DNA of 64,000 bases. It comes from Sipunculus nudus (Eukaryota > Annelida > Sipuncula > Golfingiida > Sipunculidae). This document shows positions 61,011 through 64,000 of this stretch, piece by piece. The position numbers were made by a program, and so were the translations under genes. The stretch lies in contig CM049306.1 in assembly GCA_026874595.1 (NCBI GenBank), positions 46,564,019-46,628,018 of the forward strand, written 5' to 3'. The notes below the pieces were generated by a model. The model had not been told where the DNA came from and searched no databases. It worked only from the letters and a program-made list of their open reading frames with translations. Each line of letters begins with the position of its first letter. The stretch's first letter is position 1.

Positions 61011-61850
61011 CAATAACACACCAAGCAATGATATAAGTGCTGCCATTTTGGATTTTCACAAAAACAGTACAAACAGTTTTGTAAAGCTGAAGAAACTATA
61101 ACTGTGGTGTAGTTTTGTGATTGACACATTGTCCCATAGTCTATCAGTTTAATGAGAACTACAGATACATGTTATCTGTAAAGTTTAAGAGCTTTCCTTC
61201 GGTCAAAATCAATTTTAATGTTGTATTGTAAAATTAATTGACCTTTTCTTTAGGGGAGGGATCTTTGGATTATTTTCTTGCATATTATTGCCAGTGGATC
61301 TCCATACGACAGAAATTTTGGGCATCAGAGTGCAGTATGATATCTCCAGCTCTTGGCAATAACACTTTTTTTATTCATTTTGTCTTCAGACCAGGATCTT
61401 CTTCTAAAGGGATAAAGATATGCAAGATCAATTATGCGCACCAATTTAATAACAATCCATCATGCCAGTCAGTCGTGTGTTAGCTCTTGAAAAGTACAGA
61501 CCTTTACTAGTGTTTCAGAATTATTCGCTGTGCCAGCTACCTTCAGTTACGTTACCTACAGGGTAATCACTTTGAATGCAATCATCATTGATGTTGGATA
61601 CTAAGTTCTAGGTATCCCAACTATTATCCTGAGCTCAACTTCTACAGAGAACCTTCCCAGACTTGGTTGCAGCTACCAGAAATAGACTTTATGTCCATAC
61701 TATAACTCAGACCACCAGACCCTGCCATAGAGATATAAACTAGTGGAAACAGACTAAAGAATTTGACCAAGTCTACAAAGTGAGAAACATCGCCCACTGA
61801 CCAAAGAAAAAGATGGGACGCATCACTAAGAACATTCAAGAGTACCCACA
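61011..61850 (-). other. ATP6AP1 intron, first stretch
   Basis: No exon with Ac45 features was found on the minus strand here; no repeat family recognised. Confidence 0.4.
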
Positions 61851-63060
61851 TTGATGAAAGGAGTGCCAGCTGACATTCCTGACATGCAGCCAGCTGACAT
61901 TCCTGACACAGAACCAGCTGACATTCCTGACATAGCAAAGATTGGAGCTGACATTCATGACAAAGAACAAGCTGTCATTCCTGATACAGAGCCAGCTGAC
62001 ATTCCTGACACAGAGCCTGCTGACATTCCTGACACAGAGCTGGTTAGATATCTTTAACAGAACAACAACCCTAAGCATTATACCTTGATACGCCTGAAAA
62101 CAACCACGGGAAAACAACTGGAGCCCATTCAGCCCTTGACAATGGCCTGTTCATTGGTCAAGAAAACTTTGCCACAGAGGCCTATAAAGTCATGTAAATA
62201 CCCTTTTGTGGGTGGTGTCACACACGGGGCCATAATGGCCGAGAGTATAAACATCAGCCTAAGTGTTATCGTTGTGGGAGTGCTGACCACTAAACCAGAC
62301 AATGCCAAGCTGCATCATACATATGTGGAAATTGCCATGGAAACCACTTAACATCATACAAGAGACACATCATTCCCTTATGATGCCTGGCCTATTTGTA
62401 ATTAAAAGTTACAGCACCTGTTTTATCTGCCATGACTCCAGTGAATGACAAACCATCAAGTTTGGCCACCCATCTCCCGCAGCCACGAACAGCGTAGTCT
62501 AGACAATAGCTTATGCCACAAAAGCAAAGAAAACTCAAACAGAAATTACAACTACCAGGAAAACCAACTCGTCAAGAACACCAAGACCAACAACAAAACA
62601 ACTGAGAAAATTTCAAACAGAAGCCAAGCTGTTTATTGCAACAATCGCCACTCAAAAAGATTTGCCAGTAACAAGCTCCAGTACCAGTACCCAGACCATA
62701 CCAGAAGTAGTCCTGCCATCTGCTCAAGATGTCGCCCCTTTTAACTAGATGTAGCCACAGCGTTTGCAGATACAGACCTTGAACCAGAACATATTGCATT
62801 CCTATAGAAGTTTACTTATCTAATTGACAGATCAGGAGACCCAGACATGGAAACAGATGAACCAGATCAACAACTAGAAGTAGAACCAGAACAATTACCA
62901 ACCAAGCCACCGACTCAAGACTCTTAAACCCAGGAAGAAGAAACCGAAGTTCAAGAAATTCAAAAACCAGCATCACTCCCGAGTTAAATACCCAAAAGGA
63001 TACAGCCACCAACACCGCAGAAAATCTATCGACTCAGTGAACAACTTCCAAATTTGTCAC
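61851..63060 (+). pseudogene. Zinc-knuckle gag-like relic of a retrotransposon
   Basis: Three zinc-knuckle-like motifs lie in one frame at 62207-62365: CGWCHTRGHNGREY (last Cys changed to Tyr), CYRCGSADH then a stop then TRQC, and CGNCHGNHLTSYKRH. This triple arrangement is typical of the gag-like ORF1 of Jockey/I-type non-LTR retrotransposons. Upstream is a repeat coding for PADIPDTE. Downstream Gln/Lys/Thr-rich frames (for example the piece ending STQTIPEVVLPSAQDVAPF near 62745) may be the same protein shifted. Stops and frameshifts make it non-functional. No endonuclease or reverse transcriptase is visible. Confidence 0.6.
61866..62043 (+). repeat. 24-bp coding-type minisatellite (PADIPDTE)
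   Basis: About eight imperfect copies of GCTGACATTCCTGACACAGA plus GCCA. The plus-strand frame stays open throughout and reads PADIPDTE repeatedly, with diverged copies in the middle (GADIHDKE, AVIPDTE). Confidence 0.85.
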
Positions 63061-64000
63061 AATTTGTCCGTTATAGCAGGGTGTCCACCTCAGAAGGGGT
63101 CAAGGCCTTCCGTGAATTTTATCTTATGTATCACAAATGTTAGATTGTTTATACAAAGACTTCCCAATCTTGTTGTATATTTAATCCGTTCTGGGTCGTC
63201 CATCTTATATGATATGTATAGCATGCACGACCAGCTTGCCAGCCGTTTTGTTCAGGTATCTCTTACCTCTGACCTTTACTTTTGACCTACTCTCCAGATC
63301 AAAACTTACGTGCTATACTACAGCAAGGTTCAACGTACATATAATATGTGAATGAATTTTATAACTAATTTTTAAAAAATTCCCCCCAAAATTTATGAGG
63401 CTGTAACGTGAATTTTATTTGGGTCATTTGCGTCATTATTTTTCACAGAATACATAGAATTTTTCAACATTGACTGAATAGCAGGACTTACACATATATA
63501 TGCAGGGTGTTGTCTGGACATATTTCCTATATTTTCCTGAACATTCCTATTTACTCTTTTCCTTATCTTAAATGATCCTAAATCACAGATTAAATTTAAC
63601 GATTTTTTACCAATCTGTATTTTCTTATTCATTGCTATTAACATCTGACTTTACCACAAAGTTAAAGTGAATATAAAAAACAAATGAAGATTCGATATGC
63701 TATGCCCCTTGTGATTGGTCAGTGTGATTTGCATTCATGAGGTGTCTGTTACATTATCAATGATTGGTTCCTGTAAGGGTCATAGGTCACGGTTTTATCC
63801 ATACAAGAAACATCTGTTAAAACTGACACTTTAGAAGCTACCAAAATAATTAAAACTCATCATTCTGAGCTGTTACTGACCATATAAGTCACCTGTCATT
63901 TTAATAATTAATGTCTTTGATTACCTTTGATCTATAGCCCAAGGCCCAACTGAGTCCCCTGACACTCTCTGGTGATAGGTCATGAAGCATAACCGCTTAT
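63060..64000. other. Right edge of the window
   Basis: No exon or repeat family supported on either strand. Confidence 0.4.

Noticed and set aside
61008-61046. Upstream Met (MAALISLLG) as the start of a small membrane protein
   Set aside because: A TTATTGCAG acceptor lies between it and the conserved part, and the product is only the C-terminus of the much longer ATP6AP1.

Overview
The window is animal nuclear DNA: AT-rich, with spliced genes, long introns, (TA)n/(TC)n/(CA)n microsatellites and a dense load of old transposons. The repeat content and the divergence of the two recognised proteins from vertebrates suggest a marine mollusc, probably a bivalve. That is an inference; no species can be named from the sequence. 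There is no bacterial, organellar or CRISPR content.

Two host genes are supported. (1) MDM1, plus strand, 15608-53848. It is a microtubule-binding centriolar protein, rebuilt here as 18 coding exons whose splice phases agree at every junction (about 885 codons, or about 793 if an earlier donor in exon 15 is used). Exon 1 codes only for MPVKAQ, exon 2 for the first SEYQRNF repeat, and the last exon for the conserved C-terminal EEFWGK block. (2) ATP6AP1 (V-ATPase accessory subunit S1, Ac45), minus strand, of which only the last coding exon lies in the window (60798-61007). The genes are convergent, with about 7 kb of apparently gene-free DNA between them.

Layout. 1-15.49 kb is intergenic: microsatellites, short tandem repeats, one transposon copy (6.2-7.6 kb), a deleted BEL/Pao retrotransposon (about 9.2-11.8 kb, minus strand) and a nested inverted/direct repeat (12.4-12.9 kb). 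15.49-15.63 kb is the MDM1 promoter and exon 1. Intron 1 (15.6-21.1 kb) holds a SINE, a 1.9 kb element and very long simple repeats. 21.1-53.8 kb is the rest of MDM1, whose introns are packed with mobile elements. 61-64 kb is ATP6AP1 intron or beyond, with a broken zinc-knuckle gag-like relic.

The most interesting structure is not a gene. Six repeat families that differ in sequence (labelled A-F here for convenience) share one plan: a head that is usually a hairpin, a tail carrying the inverted complement of the head, then a separate small hairpin, then a TTGTT-type end (CTAGTT in family B). This resembles non-autonomous Helitron2/Helentron elements. Three of the six carry internal tandem arrays (about 335, 180 and 288 bp units). 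Several families share the palindrome GGTGGCGCCACC, which resembles a CTCF core site. Family F repeats nuclear-receptor-like direct repeats. Two family A tails end 27-28 nt before MDM1 splice acceptors.
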